Shown: in pieces, positions 26,902 through 36,120 of the stretch
How the letters are laid out: each line of letters starts with the position of its first letter
Numbering within the stretch: position 1 is the first letter of the stretch
Assembly (NCBI RefSeq): GCF_018598175.1
Contig: NZ_JAHESE010000001.1
Span: forward strand, 186,001 to 250,000
Direction of reading: 5' to 3'
Length of the DNA stretch: 64,000 nucleotides
Source: Dawidia cretensis
Lineage (GTDB): Bacteria > Bacteroidota > Bacteroidia > Cytophagales > Cyclobacteriaceae
Made by a program: the position numbers and the translations under genes
Notes under the pieces: model-generated
Databases searched by the model: none
Told to the model about the DNA's origin: nothing
What the model saw: only the letters and a program-made list of their open reading frames with translations

Positions 26902-28005
26902 CTAATTGTACAGTACCTTTAATGTTATCAAAAAGGGTATCAATTCGGTAGCACAAATGTACGAAAATAAATGAAACAACGAGTGGCTCATTTTGCTGCT
27001 TAACTTGAAAATGATCAGCACCATCCAAACAACAAGGGTCCATCCGAAAAACTGCAGCAGGCCGTAGAAAAAACCGGCATGCTGCCCATGCATGATGAAG
27101 TACCCTGACATGATGATCGTAACGGTTCCAAACACCACCAACAGCACACGTACCCAATTGAAAAAATGTGTGCCTGCCGCTTCGGGCACACCGAATAAGC
27201 TCGTTAATCCGTACACCAGCGTCATCTTCACAAAGAAGATTCCCAGCACAATCAGGCTTAATTCCAGCCATTGCAGCATCGCCATGGGAAAATTCTCTGC
27301 TTTAAACAGCAAGGCTGTCGTATATTCTGTGGGCAGAAAATGAAAAATGATCATCAGGTAATACCCCAGCATCATACTGCAGAAAATATAAAACAGAATA
27401 TTCGTGCTGCTGGTGATACGCGTGTATACCTGACTGTCGTCCATTTCACGCATCGAAAATATTTTGATAACCGAAAAATAATCTGAAGCCAACTTGGGGT
27501 TCAGGCGAATGATGGTGATTACCAGCATTACCAACACCAGCAACCCGACGATGGCGAAGTCGCGAAAGGAAGTGTTGCGTAGCACCAATTGTTCTTCTGT
27601 GCTGGCCTTCTGCGGGGCGCGCGTCAGCACCCGGGTGCTGAGATCCTCCTGCCAGATGCGTTTCTGACGAATGGCCACCGTAAACGACGGCGAAAAAATA
27701 CCCGCCAGGCTGTCGATGTCGAGGTGCAACCGCGTGCCGGTACCGGCGAGCTTGCCGTCGATGAACAGGTTGAACGGCTGGGGGCTGCTCACCGCCAGGA
27801 GATCGTGTTGAAATTTACCGGCATCCACGCGGAAGTAAACCGTCGACACCTTCTCGTTTCCGGTAAAAGCCTCGTATCTGCCCTCCTCAAAGTAGGTCCA
27901 CTCGGATGCGAAATCCTTGCGGACAGCATACTGCTGCGCAGCGGCCTGTACTGTGAGTAGACATGCCAGGCAGCTAAAGAGGACCAGTTTTTTTACGCTC
28001 ATCAT
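26902..28005 (-). CDS. DUF4271 multi-span membrane protein
   Basis: A 367-residue protein with a signal-like N-terminus (MSVKKLVLFSCLACLLTVQA), a soluble beta-rich domain to about residue 135, then about seven membrane helices. The C-terminal helical part matches the DUF4271 layout found next to hemD in this phylum. The function is unknown. The frame is open to a TTG at 28014, but that codon lies inside a TATTTTTG promoter element, so the ATG at 28005 is chosen (a second ATG follows at 28002). Confidence 0.8.
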   Translation of the reverse strand: MMSVKKLVLFSCLACLLTVQAAAQQYAVRKDFASEWTYFEEGRYEAFTGNEKVSTVYFRVDAGKFQHDLLAVSSPQPFNLFIDGKLAGTGTRLHLDIDSLAGIFSPSFTVAIRQKRIWQEDLSTRVLTRAPQKASTEEQLVLRNTSFRDFAIVGLLVLVMLVITIIRLNPKLASDYFSVIKIFSMREMDDSQVYTRITSSTNILFYIFCSMMLGYYLMIIFHFLPTEYTTALLFKAENFPMAMLQWLELSLIVLGIFFVKMTLVYGLTSLFGVPEAAGTHFFNWVRVLLVVFGTVTIIMSGYFIMHGQHAGFFYGLLQFFGWTLVVWMVLIIFKLSSKMSHSLFHLFSYICATELIPFLITLKVLYN

Positions 28006-28011
28006 ACGGCT

Positions 28012-28019
28012 CAAAAATA
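28012..28019 (-). promoter_or_regulatory. -7 element of the DUF4271-hemD unit
   Basis: TATTTTTG on the minus strand matches TAnnTTTG exactly and ends 6 nt before the ATG at 28005. If used, the mRNA would start at or next to the start codon. No clear -33 TTG. Confidence 0.5.
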
Positions 28020-28026
28020 TTCAGAA

Positions 28027-28059
28027 TTGGTCTCATATCCCGAAATGCCCGTAAGTTTG
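28027..28059 (+). promoter_or_regulatory. hemW promoter (TTG, 22 nt, TAAGTTTG)
   Basis: TTG at 28027-28029 and TAAGTTTG at 28052-28059 match the Bacteroidota -33 and -7 elements with 22-nt spacing. The -7 element ends 10 nt before the hemW ATG, so the leader would be only a few nucleotides. Confidence 0.6.
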
Positions 28060-28069
28060 CCACACGAAT

Positions 28070-29200
28070 ATGGCTGGAATCTATTTTCACATTCCCTTTT
28101 GCAAACAGGCATGCCACTACTGTGACTTTCATTTTTCCACGAATCAGGAGAAAAAGGGAGAAATGGTCGGTGCGCTGGTACGCGAGTTGGAACTCCAGAA
28201 GTCGTACCTGGGGGGAGAACCGGTCGGGACCGTGTATTTCGGCGGGGGCACGCCTTCGCTGCTGTCCGTGGCAGAAATAGAAATGCTGTTACAGACCGTT
28301 GCCAAAAACTTCGCCCTGGCGCCGGCGGGTGAAATAACGCTGGAAGCCAATCCCGACGACCTCCACGCTGAAAAACTGGTGGCCTTGCGTGCCGCCGGTG
28401 TCAATCGCCTGAGCATCGGCATTCAGTCGTTTGATGATCAGGTATTGCATTTCTTACATCGCGCACACAGCGCCTCGACCGCCCAGCAGTGCTTGGAGCA
28501 AGCGCGTGCCGCAGGCTTCAACAACATCAGTCTCGACCTGATCTATGCCATTCCCGGGCAGCCGCTGGAGACGTGGCGGGAAAATATACGGCGCGCACTG
28601 TCTTTTGCGCCGGAACACATCTCTTCCTACTCCCTCACAATTGAAGAAAAGACTGCGTTTGGCAAGTGGGCGGCCACTGGCAAGCTGAAAGCCGTAGAAG
28701 ATGATCTCGCGGCGGCGCAGTTGGAGATGCTGGTGGAGATGTTGGACGCCGCCGGCTATGAGCAATACGAAGTGTCGAACTTTGCACGGGCTGGATATTA
28801 TTCGCGTCACAATAGCAGCTATTGGCAACAAAAAAAATACCTGGGCATTGGCCCAAGCGCCCATTCCTATGACGGCCATAGCCGGCAGCACAATGTCGCG
28901 AACAACCATCTCTATTTGCGCGGGCTGCAAGAGGATAAAATACCGTTTACACGCGAAGTGCTGACGCCGGAAGATGTCATAAACGAGTACCTGTTAACCA
29001 CCCTGCGTACATCGTGGGGCGCGGATCTGCAGAAGCTGCGGCAGGAGCTTCAGTACGACCTGCAGGCCCTGCACGGCCCCTACCTGAATACACTCTGTTC
29101 TGAAAATCTGGCCATCGTGTCTGGCGATACCATGCGTCTCACCAGGCGCGGCAAAATGCTGGCCGACAAGATCGCGGCCGACTTATTTGCGACAAAATAA
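28070..29200 (+). CDS. hemW: Radical SAM heme chaperone HemW
   Basis: A 376-residue cytosolic radical SAM protein. The 4Fe-4S motif CxxxCxxC plus the HemW-type extra Cys reads CKQACHYCDF near residues 11-20. Further family features are YFGGGTPSLL, EANPDDL, GVNRLSIGIQSFDD and the C-terminal HemN_C domain. HemW, once taken for an oxygen-independent coproporphyrinogen oxidase, inserts heme into respiratory proteins. The true oxidase HemN usually has a CxxxCxxCxC motif; here the residue after Asp is Phe, which favours HemW. Confidence 0.93.
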   Translation: MAGIYFHIPFCKQACHYCDFHFSTNQEKKGEMVGALVRELELQKSYLGGEPVGTVYFGGGTPSLLSVAEIEMLLQTVAKNFALAPAGEITLEANPDDLHAEKLVALRAAGVNRLSIGIQSFDDQVLHFLHRAHSASTAQQCLEQARAAGFNNISLDLIYAIPGQPLETWRENIRRALSFAPEHISSYSLTIEEKTAFGKWAATGKLKAVEDDLAAAQLEMLVEMLDAAGYEQYEVSNFARAGYYSRHNSSYWQQKKYLGIGPSAHSYDGHSRQHNVANNHLYLRGLQEDKIPFTREVLTPEDVINEYLLTTLRTSWGADLQKLRQELQYDLQALHGPYLNTLCSENLAIVSGDTMRLTRRGKMLADKIAADLFATK

Positions 29201-29265
29201 AACCGCGCCGCAACTGCCAAGCCGGAAGTTTCGTAATTTTCACGACCGTTCCCTATCGGAGACCC

Positions 29266-29625
29266 ATGGAAGAAAAAAAAGTGTATATGTTGCTCAAGGC
29301 AGTGATCTTTCACTACCACGGTCTGGACGACATAGAAAAAAACGATTTGGAGAAAACCGCGCGCGAGCTGGAAGCCCAGGATGAATACAAGTGGGCGCTG
29401 GATTTTGTAGCGCTGGATTATCTCACCTCTTTCGACCGCGCCCGCGATTATCTGAACGAGATCATCGGCGACTATCCCAAAGAAAAGCGCGTGGAGCTAA
29501 TCAATATGGTTTGGCAGGCAAATAACCTCAAGGGCTACGTGACCGAAATGGAGGCCACGGCCATGCTGAAACTTGCCAAAGATTGGAACGTCCAGAAAGA
29601 GCTGATCGAGCTTGTGTTAGCCTGA
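29266..29625 (+). CDS. Small helical protein, possibly TerB-like
   Basis: A 119-residue, all-helical, acidic cytosolic protein. Size, helical periodicity and acid-rich helix ends (DDIEKNDLEKTARELEAQ) suggest a TerB-type fold, but no metal-binding pattern was recognised, so the assignment is weak. It lies 65 bp after hemW. TAATTTTC, one base off the -7 consensus, lies about 25 nt upstream. The stop is 5 bp from the stop of the convergent response-regulator gene. Confidence 0.7.
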   Translation: MEEKKVYMLLKAVIFHYHGLDDIEKNDLEKTARELEAQDEYKWALDFVALDYLTSFDRARDYLNEIIGDYPKEKRVELINMVWQANNLKGYVTEMEATAMLKLAKDWNVQKELIELVLA

Positions 29626-29630
29626 GCCCG

Positions 29631-30353
29631 TTACAGGCTCATCATATCTTTAAACTTGGCCGCCTGCCGACGGCTTACTTCAACCTTATCCCCGCCACGA
29701 AGTTTTACCATCAGGCCCCCGTTGAACCACGGCTCAATGCCTTCTACCCAGCTCAGGTTTACGATGTGCTTGCGGCTCGCCCGGAAGAAAGCGCGTTCGT
29801 CAAGCTTTTCATCCAGTGCATTCAACGACTTGTGAATCATCGGCCGGTTGGCATCAAAATATACTTTGATGTAGTTACCGTCTGACTCGAACAGGCGCAC
29901 ATTCGAAAGGCTCACAAACCAGCAGCGGTCGCCGTCTTTTACAAACACCTGGTCGTTCAGACCCAGCTTTTTCTCCGGCCCGCGAATGGCGGCAATCTTG
30001 GCCCGCTCCTTCTCGGCAAGTTTCGAGACCGTTTCCAGTAGCCGTTCCGGTTGAATGGGCTTGAGCAGATAGTCCAGCGCATTTACTTCAAAAGCCTTGA
30101 TCGCAAACTCGTCATAGGCAGTCGTGAACACAACCAGTGGCACAGCATCCAATTCTTCGAGCAGCTGGAAGCCTGTCTTTCCGGGCATTTGAATGTCCAG
30201 GAACAACAGGTCGGGATTCAGATCATTTACCAGCTGCGTCGCCTCGTCGGCGTTAGCCGCCTCACCCACTACTTCGATCATCGGATGATCTTCCAACAAC
30301 TTCATTAGCTCTTTTCGCGCCAGGCGCTCATCATCCACGATTAATGCTCTCAT
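29631..30353 (-). CDS. LytTR-family response regulator
   Basis: A 240-residue two-component regulator. The receiver domain (residues 1-120) has the phosphoacceptor Asp in LLFLDIQMPGKTGF and a Lys in DYLLKPIQPE. The LytTR DNA-binding domain (about residues 140-238) shows the family pattern FLRASRKHIVNL-like as FFRASRKHIVNL and VEVSRRQAAKFKD. It is translated with the kinase upstream (23-bp overlap). Targets are unknown; LytTR regulators commonly govern envelope and surface genes. Confidence 0.95.
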   Translation of the reverse strand: MRALIVDDERLARKELMKLLEDHPMIEVVGEAANADEATQLVNDLNPDLLFLDIQMPGKTGFQLLEELDAVPLVVFTTAYDEFAIKAFEVNALDYLLKPIQPERLLETVSKLAEKERAKIAAIRGPEKKLGLNDQVFVKDGDRCWFVSLSNVRLFESDGNYIKVYFDANRPMIHKSLNALDEKLDERAFFRASRKHIVNLSWVEGIEPWFNGGLMVKLRGGDKVEVSRRQAAKFKDMMSL

Positions 30354-31389
30354 AGGTAAAATTTTGAGGAATGATTATTTCTGTCAGTACAAAATTATCG
30401 TTTTCATTTACAATCCGGAACGATGCCTCGTCCCCATAGATCAGTTTTAAGCGCTGCATGGTATTTTTCAACCCCAGACCTCCCTTGCGCTTGTTCCCCT
30501 GCACCAGGTGTCCTGTATTGCGAATATGGACCTTCAAACGGTTATTATCAACAGATGTCTTCACCTGAATCACGCCACCTTGCGTAAGTTTTGAAATTCC
30601 GTGCTTGATCCCGTTCTCTACCAGCGTCTGAATCATCAGCGGCGGCACCAAAAAGTTTTGCGATTGCGGATGGATGTCGAACTCCGTCTTGAGCCGCTCC
30701 TCAAAGCGAATGCTTTCCAGGCCGAGGTAATCCCGCACCAACCGCATCTCGTCGTCGAACTTAGTAAGCCCTTTCTTGTCCATCGCCAGGCTATTGCGCA
30801 AAATATTGGCGAGCTGGTTGATGGCCTGCTTGGACTTCGAGGGGTTTTCGTCCACCAGGGCGCGAATGCTGTTTAAAGCATTAAAAATAAAATGCGGGTT
30901 GAGTTGCGACTTGAGGTTGTTCAACTCGATCTCGATCATCGACGCCTCGTACTTCAGTGATTTATTATACCGGTCAAAATAGTGATACGTAAAATAAAAC
31001 ACCGACCACAGGAAGAATACGATCGCATAAAAGGACGTCTGCCCAAGGATTTGTGCCGGGTCAAACGCAGTGCGCGGATCAAATAATCGACCCAGAATCA
31101 AATTGACGGGTATACGTAAAAAATATACCGTCACGCCCATCAAAATCACCGCCACAAATACACCCGGGATGAGCTTGGGCATGGGCAGGTATAACCACCG
31201 CCAGCGGTTCAGGAACAAGCGGAATAAGTGTGTGATCATGAGGCATAAAAAAGCCTCGAACAACAGGAACGTAATGCGGCGCGTCGCAAAGCCGTCGGAA
31301 GCAAAGAAGCTGAAGACAATCTGGACAACGGCGTAAAACAACCATCCGCCGGTTTGTAATGTCCAATACAATCTGTGCTTATTTACCAT
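30331..31389 (-). CDS. LytS-type sensor histidine kinase
   Basis: A 352-residue kinase with four predicted N-terminal membrane helices (to about residue 145) and a His_kinase domain in which the phosphorylated His lies in LNPHFIFNALNSIRAL. The ATPase domain follows, with the N-box VENGIKHGIS and GLGLKNTMQRL. There is no large sensor domain, so it probably senses the membrane or a signal within it. The 3' end overlaps its LytTR partner. TAAATTTG at 31443-31450 (minus) is a possible -7 element, within the end of the upstream small gene's spacer. Confidence 0.95.
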   Translation of the reverse strand: MVNKHRLYWTLQTGGWLFYAVVQIVFSFFASDGFATRRITFLLFEAFLCLMITHLFRLFLNRWRWLYLPMPKLIPGVFVAVILMGVTVYFLRIPVNLILGRLFDPRTAFDPAQILGQTSFYAIVFFLWSVFYFTYHYFDRYNKSLKYEASMIEIELNNLKSQLNPHFIFNALNSIRALVDENPSKSKQAINQLANILRNSLAMDKKGLTKFDDEMRLVRDYLGLESIRFEERLKTEFDIHPQSQNFLVPPLMIQTLVENGIKHGISKLTQGGVIQVKTSVDNNRLKVHIRNTGHLVQGNKRKGGLGLKNTMQRLKLIYGDEASFRIVNENDNFVLTEIIIPQNFTYESINRG

Positions 31390-31464
31390 ATCGCCTCTGC
31401 GAAAAGTTCAAAATATACGCAAATCGCGGGCATCCGGCATCCCAAATTTATGTGGGTGGCGGAT

Positions 31465-31713
31465 CTACAGGTATTTAAACTGCAGGAGGTATAAGAAAAG
31501 TAGGCCTGTCACAATAATCAACGACCAGGTAATGGTCACGATCGTTTTTTTATACGCTATCAGATTTGGCTCGGCGGCCATGGAATTAAATGCAAAGGCC
31601 AGGCTGGCCAATATATACAAAGATGCTTCGAGCAGATCTCCGGTGTATACGTGGTAGACTCCCACCAAAAAGAAAAGGAAACTGACCAGGTACGGTCGTA
31701 CGCGTGCTATCAT
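31465..31713 (-). CDS. Small three-helix membrane protein
   Basis: An 82-residue hydrophobic protein with three likely membrane helices (about residues 7-24, 29-46, 55-78). No family was recognised. It begins 35 bp after the uvrA stop and precedes the sensor kinase gene by 75 bp, so it may be cotranscribed with uvrA. Confidence 0.65.
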   Translation of the reverse strand: MIARVRPYLVSFLFFLVGVYHVYTGDLLEASLYILASLAFAFNSMAAEPNLIAYKKTIVTITWSLIIVTGLLFLYLLQFKYL

Positions 31714-31748
31714 GTTGATACTGTGTGGAAATCGATTATTATCACGTG

Positions 31749-34595
31749 TTAATTCAACTCGGCCTTGAGGAACTTACCCGTATAGCCGGTGGTATTTTTG
31801 GCTATCTCCTCGGGGGTGCCCTTGGCGATGATCTTGCCCCCTTTTGCGCCACCTTCCGGCCCCAGGTCGACGACGTGGTCCGACGACTTGATAACGTCAA
31901 GGTTGTGCTCGATTACCAATACCGTATTGCCCTTGTCGACGAGTTTCTGCAACACATCGAGCAAGTGCGCAATATCCTGGAAGTGTAATCCTGTGGTAGG
32001 CTCATCCAGGATGTACATGGTCTTACCGGTATCGCGCTTCGACAGCTCTGTTGCCAACTTCACGCGTTGTGCCTCTCCGCCCGAAAGTGTCGTAGCATGT
32101 TGTCCCAGGGAAATATAACCCAGACCCACTTCGCCAAGCGTTTGGATCTTGCGCAAAATCTTCGGCTGGTTCTCAAAGAACGTGATCGCTTCCTCCACCG
32201 TCATATCTAACACGTCGCTGATCGACTTCCCTTTAAATCGCACTTCCAGCGTCTCCCGGTTATACCGCTTCCCCTTACAAGTTTCGCAAGGTACGTATAC
32301 GTCCGGAAGAAACTCCATTTCAATGAGACGTAATCCTGCTCCTTCGCATGTTTCGCACCGGCCACCCTTTACATTAAATGAGAACCGACCGGTTTTATAC
32401 CCACGGATCTTCGACTCCGGCATCTGTGTAAACAGGTCGCGAATGTCGCTGAACACCCCCGTATAAGTAGCCGGGTTCGAACGCGGTGTGCGGCCAATAG
32501 GCGACTGATCTACTTCTATCACTTTGTCGATATGCTCAAGCCCTTCCATCTTTTTATGCGACAGCGGCTCTGTGCGCGAGTTATAGAAGTGACGATTGAG
32601 GATCGGAAAAAGTGTTTCATGGATCAGTGTAGACTTACCACTGCCCGAGACACCCGATATACAGGTGAGCGTGCCCAGCGGTATCTCGAGTGTAACGTCT
32701 TTCAGGTTGTTACCTGAAGCACCCGTTAGTACCAGCTTCTCGCCACTGCCTTTGCGTCTGTCCTTGGAGAATTGTATACCGATCTTGCCGCTCAGGAACT
32801 TGGCCGTGGTGCTGTCGTTCTTCAAAAACGTTTTCGGATCGCCCGCGGCCACGACGTGACCACCGTGACGGCCGGCCCCCGGGCCGATGTCGAGTATATA
32901 ATCCGACGCTAACATCATGTCTTTGTCATGCTCCACCACGACCACGCTGTTACCAATGTCGCGCAGGTCTTGCAGTGCTTTGATCAGTTTAACGTTGTCG
33001 CGTGCATGTAGCCCAATGCTGGGCTCGTCGAGAATGTATAGCACCCCTACCAACTGTGTACCGATTTGTGTTGCCAATCGGATACGTTGCGACTCACCAC
33101 CACTCAGCGTGCGAATGGGTCGATTGAGGTTCAGGTAGTCCAGGCCGACATCCAGCAAAAAGCCGATGCGCTTCCGGATCTCTTTCAACACCTCCGTGGC
33201 AATTACCTTCTGCTTGGCATTGAGTCTTCCTTCTAAACCCTCAAACCATTTTTTCAAGGATTGGATGTCAAGCACCGCCAGCTCAGCAATGTTCTTGTCG
33301 TCGATCTTAAAATGCAACGACTCCTTCTTCAAACGCGCGCCGTTACATTCCGGGCATGTCCGAACGACGGTGAAATCTTCCACCCATTTTCGCATAGATT
33401 CCGACCCTTCGTCGCGTTGTTTCTCGAGAAAGTTGATGATGCCTTCAAAGCGCACGTTCCAGTCCGTGCCCGGATATTTTACCGAGGCAACCGGCACGGG
33501 TGTATCGTCGCCATAGAGCATTACCTTGATAACTTCCTTGGGTATATCTTTGACCGGTGTCGACAACGTCAGCTTGTGACGCTTCAGCATCGACTCGATC
33601 TTCTTAAAGATCCAAATGTCGCGGTACTCACCCAGCGGCAAAATACCACCACGGCTTATGCTCAACTTCTTGTCGGGCATGATCGAATCTTCCGTGATCT
33701 CTTCGATCTGTCCCAACCCGTTACACGTGGGACATGCTCCGTACGGGGAGTTGAAAGAAAATGTATTCGGCGCCGGCTCATCATACGACAGACCCGTTTT
33801 AGGGTCCATCAGGAATTTGGAGAAATGATGCACCTTGCCACCTTCTTCCATCACCATGATAACGCCCTTGCCCTCTTTCAGCGATTTGGCGATTGACTGC
33901 CCGATGCGGTGTTTGTCTTTGGGATCGGCCACGATCCTGTCCATCACCACTTCGATGTCGTGTATTTTGTAACGGTCCACCTGCATCTTGGCCGTGATCT
34001 CTTGCACCTCGCCATCTATCCGCACTTTGGTGTAACCCGACTTCCGGATCTGCTGGAAGAGTTCACGATAGTGACCTTTACGCCCTTTGACGATCGGCGC
34101 CAGAAGCACCAACTTTTTACCTTTCAACGTTGTGATGATCGCATCCAGAATTTGTTCTTCCGATTGACGCACCATCTTGTCGCCCGACAGATACGAAAAA
34201 GCTTCGCCGGCCCGCGCGTACAACAAACGCATGAAATCGTATATCTCTGTTACAGTACCCACGGTGGAGCGTGGATTCCGCGACGTAGTTTTTTGTTCGA
34301 TGGAAATAACGGGGCTCAGGCCGTTGATCTTGTCAACGTCCGGCCGCTCGAGGTTGCCCAGGAAGCTCCGCGCGTACGCAGAAAAGCTTTCCATGTAGCG
34401 GCGTTGTCCTTCGGCATAGATGGTATCAAAGGCAAGTGAAGACTTTCCGCTGCCGCTGATGCCGGTAATGACAACTAACTTGTTACGCGGAAAGCTAACG
34501 TTGATGTTTTTCAGGTTATGCTCACGGGCCCCGATTACTTCGATATACTCATGACCGGTCTGGTCCTGGATCTTTTTTTCTGTTGCTTTCGCCAT
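31749..34595 (-). CDS. uvrA: UvrABC excinuclease ATPase subunit A
   Basis: A 948-residue damage-recognition ATPase of nucleotide-excision repair. It has two ABC modules: Walker A motifs [16 protein letters not shown] and [13 protein letters not shown], and signatures [13 protein letters not shown] and [13 protein letters not shown]. Zinc-finger cysteines appear in [17 protein letters not shown] and [18 protein letters not shown]. The length is normal for UvrA. The upstream spacer holds the phased CTAG array and inverted repeat described separately. No exact -7 element was found; TCATTTTG is the nearest. Confidence 0.99.
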   Translation of the reverse strand: MAKATEKKIQDQTGHEYIEVIGAREHNLKNINVSFPRNKLVVITGISGSGKSSLAFDTIYAEGQRRYMESFSAYARSFLGNLERPDVDKINGLSPVISIEQKTTSRNPRSTVGTVTEIYDFMRLLYARAGEAFSYLSGDKMVRQSEEQILDAIITTLKGKKLVLLAPIVKGRKGHYRELFQQIRKSGYTKVRIDGEVQEITAKMQVDRYKIHDIEVVMDRIVADPKDKHRIGQSIAKSLKEGKGVIMVMEEGGKVHHFSKFLMDPKTGLSYDEPAPNTFSFNSPYGACPTCNGLGQIEEITEDSIMPDKKLSISRGGILPLGEYRDIWIFKKIESMLKRHKLTLSTPVKDIPKEVIKVMLYGDDTPVPVASVKYPGTDWNVRFEGIINFLEKQRDEGSESMRKWVEDFTVVRTCPECNGARLKKESLHFKIDDKNIAELAVLDIQSLKKWFEGLEGRLNAKQKVIATEVLKEIRKRIGFLLDVGLDYLNLNRPIRTLSGGESQRIRLATQIGTQLVGVLYILDEPSIGLHARDNVKLIKALQDLRDIGNSVVVVEHDKDMMLASDYILDIGPGAGRHGGHVVAAGDPKTFLKNDSTTAKFLSGKIGIQFSKDRRKGSGEKLVLTGASGNNLKDVTLEIPLGTLTCISGVSGSGKSTLIHETLFPILNRHFYNSRTEPLSHKKMEGLEHIDKVIEVDQSPIGRTPRSNPATYTGVFSDIRDLFTQMPESKIRGYKTGRFSFNVKGGRCETCEGAGLRLIEMEFLPDVYVPCETCKGKRYNRETLEVRFKGKSISDVLDMTVEEAITFFENQPKILRKIQTLGEVGLGYISLGQHATTLSGGEAQRVKLATELSKRDTGKTMYILDEPTTGLHFQDIAHLLDVLQKLVDKGNTVLVIEHNLDVIKSSDHVVDLGPEGGAKGGKIIAKGTPEEIAKNTTGYTGKFLKAELN

Positions 34596-34692
34596 GAATT
34601 GAACTTACCAATAATGAGAAATACAAAAATGCCGCGCCGATCGTTTCCCGCAAAATGAAAAAATCGGAATCGTACGATCTTTCTTCAAATTC

Positions 34693-34834
34693 CGCCGGGG
34701 ATGTGTCCGGCTGTCTGTGCGACCACCATGCTTACCGATGGACATACCCATCTGTTTTCCTAGTGCTTTAGATCTAGGATATCACTAGCTTAACCCTAGC
34801 TCAATACTAGCTTAAGTCTAGGACATCCCCGGCG
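34693..34834. repeat. 12-bp perfect inverted repeat enclosing the CTAG array
   Basis: CGCCGGGGATGT at 34693-34704 is the exact reverse complement of ACATCCCCGGCG at 34823-34834. The 118 bp between them hold a smaller hairpin (GATGG/CCATC near 34737-34752) and the CTAG array. Confidence 0.75.
34774..34828. repeat. Five CTAG units at exact 11-bp period
   Basis: CTAG begins at 34774, 34785, 34796, 34807 and 34818, and once more out of phase at 34760. The 11-bp units are CTAGGATATCA, CTAGCTTAACC, CTAGCTCAATA, CTAGCTTAAGT and CTAGGACATCC; the two outer units resemble each other, as do the inner three. Confidence 0.85.
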
Positions 34835-34849
34835 CATCCGGCACTGTAT

Positions 34850-34891
34850 GTCAGAAAAACAGGAAGGCCATCCTTTCCAGGATAGCCTTCC
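34850..34891 (-). terminator. Intrinsic terminator after the outer-membrane protein gene
   Basis: On the minus strand GGAAGGCTATCCT and AGGATGGCCTTCC pair with one mismatch around a 4-nt loop and are followed by TGTTTTTCTG. It ends transcription of the gene at 34913-35641 and insulates the uvrA side. Confidence 0.85.
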
Positions 34892-34912
34892 CTCATGCCC
34901 CACTGGCAAATA

Positions 34913-35641
34913 TTATTTCCGACTGCCGTAAAACAGAGTAATAAACAGCGTCGGGTAAAATGCATAGTTCTTGGCAGCCGCCATCAGCTCCACTTTTTCG
35001 GTGTAGGCATCGAGCAGAAATCCTGCTTCAAAGCCTGTCACCTGGCTTTTAATCGTGCCCAGCTCAAAGTTAAGCGCAGCTTTTATGTTGGCGCCGGGAG
35101 CAATCTTCGACTCGTCAATGCCCTGGAACAAACGGCCAGTACCAAAGATAGACGTGATACCAATGTTGGTGTCGTACTGCGCGGTATTGGTTACAAACGA
35201 GGTGTTGTCTACGCTATACTCCACGTAATATGGGGCCACGATGCCGATAGTCGGACCTGCTGCAAAAATGGCCTTGATTTCCACCCCTTGCTGCGGCGCT
35301 TTTTTGAACAAGATAAAGTCGCGTCCGTATTGCAGGCGGAGGGCATAGAGATAATTCTTTTTTCCGAGAATAAAGAAGTTGCCGGTGTTGGGTGAGCTCG
35401 TGCGTACTTCTTGTGGATTCTTCACATTCATGATCTCCAGACCGTACGTTTCCAGCACGCGGTCGCTCAGCTTACGTGCTTTTTTGAAAACCAGGCCCCC
35501 GATGAGCCCCCCTGCCGTATTTTTATTGATCCCCCACGTAAACTCAGATTGATAATCATAGCTATCTTGCGTTTGTGCATTTGCCACAATCGCCACCAAC
35601 GTAAAGGCCACTAATAGGGAGATCTTATCCAGACGCAACAT
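34913..35641 (-). CDS. Probable outer-membrane beta-barrel protein
   Basis: A 242-residue protein with a signal peptide (about residues 1-22, ending VANAQ) and alternating beta-strands with aromatic ends. No family was recognised. The frame is open to a GTG at 35647, but that GTG lies at the end of a TATCTTTG promoter element, so the ATG at 35641 is preferred. It is a single-gene unit with its own promoter and terminator. Confidence 0.7.
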   Translation of the reverse strand: MLRLDKISLLVAFTLVAIVANAQTQDSYDYQSEFTWGINKNTAGGLIGGLVFKKARKLSDRVLETYGLEIMNVKNPQEVRTSSPNTGNFFILGKKNYLYALRLQYGRDFILFKKAPQQGVEIKAIFAAGPTIGIVAPYYVEYSVDNTSFVTNTAQYDTNIGITSIFGTGRLFQGIDESKIAPGANIKAALNFELGTIKSQVTGFEAGFLLDAYTEKVELMAAAKNYAFYPTLFITLFYGSRK

Positions 35642-35646
35642 CCTCA

Positions 35647-35654
35647 CAAAGATA
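35647..35654 (-). promoter_or_regulatory. -7 element 5 nt before the start codon
   Basis: TATCTTTG on the minus strand matches TAnnTTTG and is followed by TGAGG and then the ATG at 35641. Transcription from it would give a leaderless mRNA. No -33 TTG is evident. Confidence 0.45.
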
Positions 35655-35715
35655 CTTTGGATTAAATTTAAACTTTTAATTACCTAACGCAAATACTAAC
35701 CCCAAGTTATTCGAT

Positions 35716-36120
35716 ATGGTTTCCATGACTGGAATTTATGAAGGATCTTTACGGACAAGCGTAAAACATCTCAAATCAGGCAATACAATCGTTACCGATG
35801 CACCACCCGATAACAACGGCCGTGGCGAAGCATTTAGCCCAACCGACCTGACTTGCGCCTCGCTGAACAGTTGCATGATGACCCTCATGGGCATTCTGGC
35901 CAATCGCGAGGGAATTGACCTGACGGGCCTCACATCCGAGATCACCAAAATCATGGGTGCCGACCCGCGTAAAATAGCGGAAGTCAAGATTGTGTTTACA
36001 CACCCTTCACTGGTCGCTACGGACGTTCAAAAAGAAAAACTAAAACGTGCTGCGATGACCTGTCCTGTAGGCCTAAGCCTTTCCGACACGGTCGTTCAAA
36101 CCATCGCGTTTAATTTTTAA
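35716..36120 (+). CDS. OsmC-family peroxiredoxin-like protein
   Basis: A 134-residue cytosolic protein of the OsmC/Ohr fold, which reduces organic hydroperoxides with a pair of cysteines. The two cysteines are visible in SLNSCMMTLMG and AAMTCPVGLSL. The conserved SPTDLTCASLN contains a third Cys. Its last 11 bp overlap the convergent ytxJ gene. The neighbouring thiol-redox gene suggests a shared place in redox defence, by inference. Confidence 0.92.
   Translation: MVSMTGIYEGSLRTSVKHLKSGNTIVTDAPPDNNGRGEAFSPTDLTCASLNSCMMTLMGILANREGIDLTGLTSEITKIMGADPRKIAEVKIVFTHPSLVATDVQKEKLKRAAMTCPVGLSLSDTVVQTIAFNF

Larger units (their letters stand above)
34596..34912. other. 317-bp intergenic region between uvrA and an outer-membrane gene
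   Basis: No convincing gene. It contains, in order, the uvrA upstream sequence, a 12-bp inverted repeat, an array of CTAG sites at 11-bp spacing, and the terminator of the gene at 34913. These are listed separately. Confidence 0.8.

Noticed and set aside
33261-33896. 211-codon open frame antisense to uvrA
   Set aside because: Fully inside uvrA, with no recognisable domain; the uvrA reading is certain.
34728-34763. Eleven-codon frame reading MLTDGHTHLFS before the CTAG array
   Set aside because: It resembles the start of TatD or PHP-type hydrolases, but the frame closes at once and nothing after it continues the similarity. Taken as chance.
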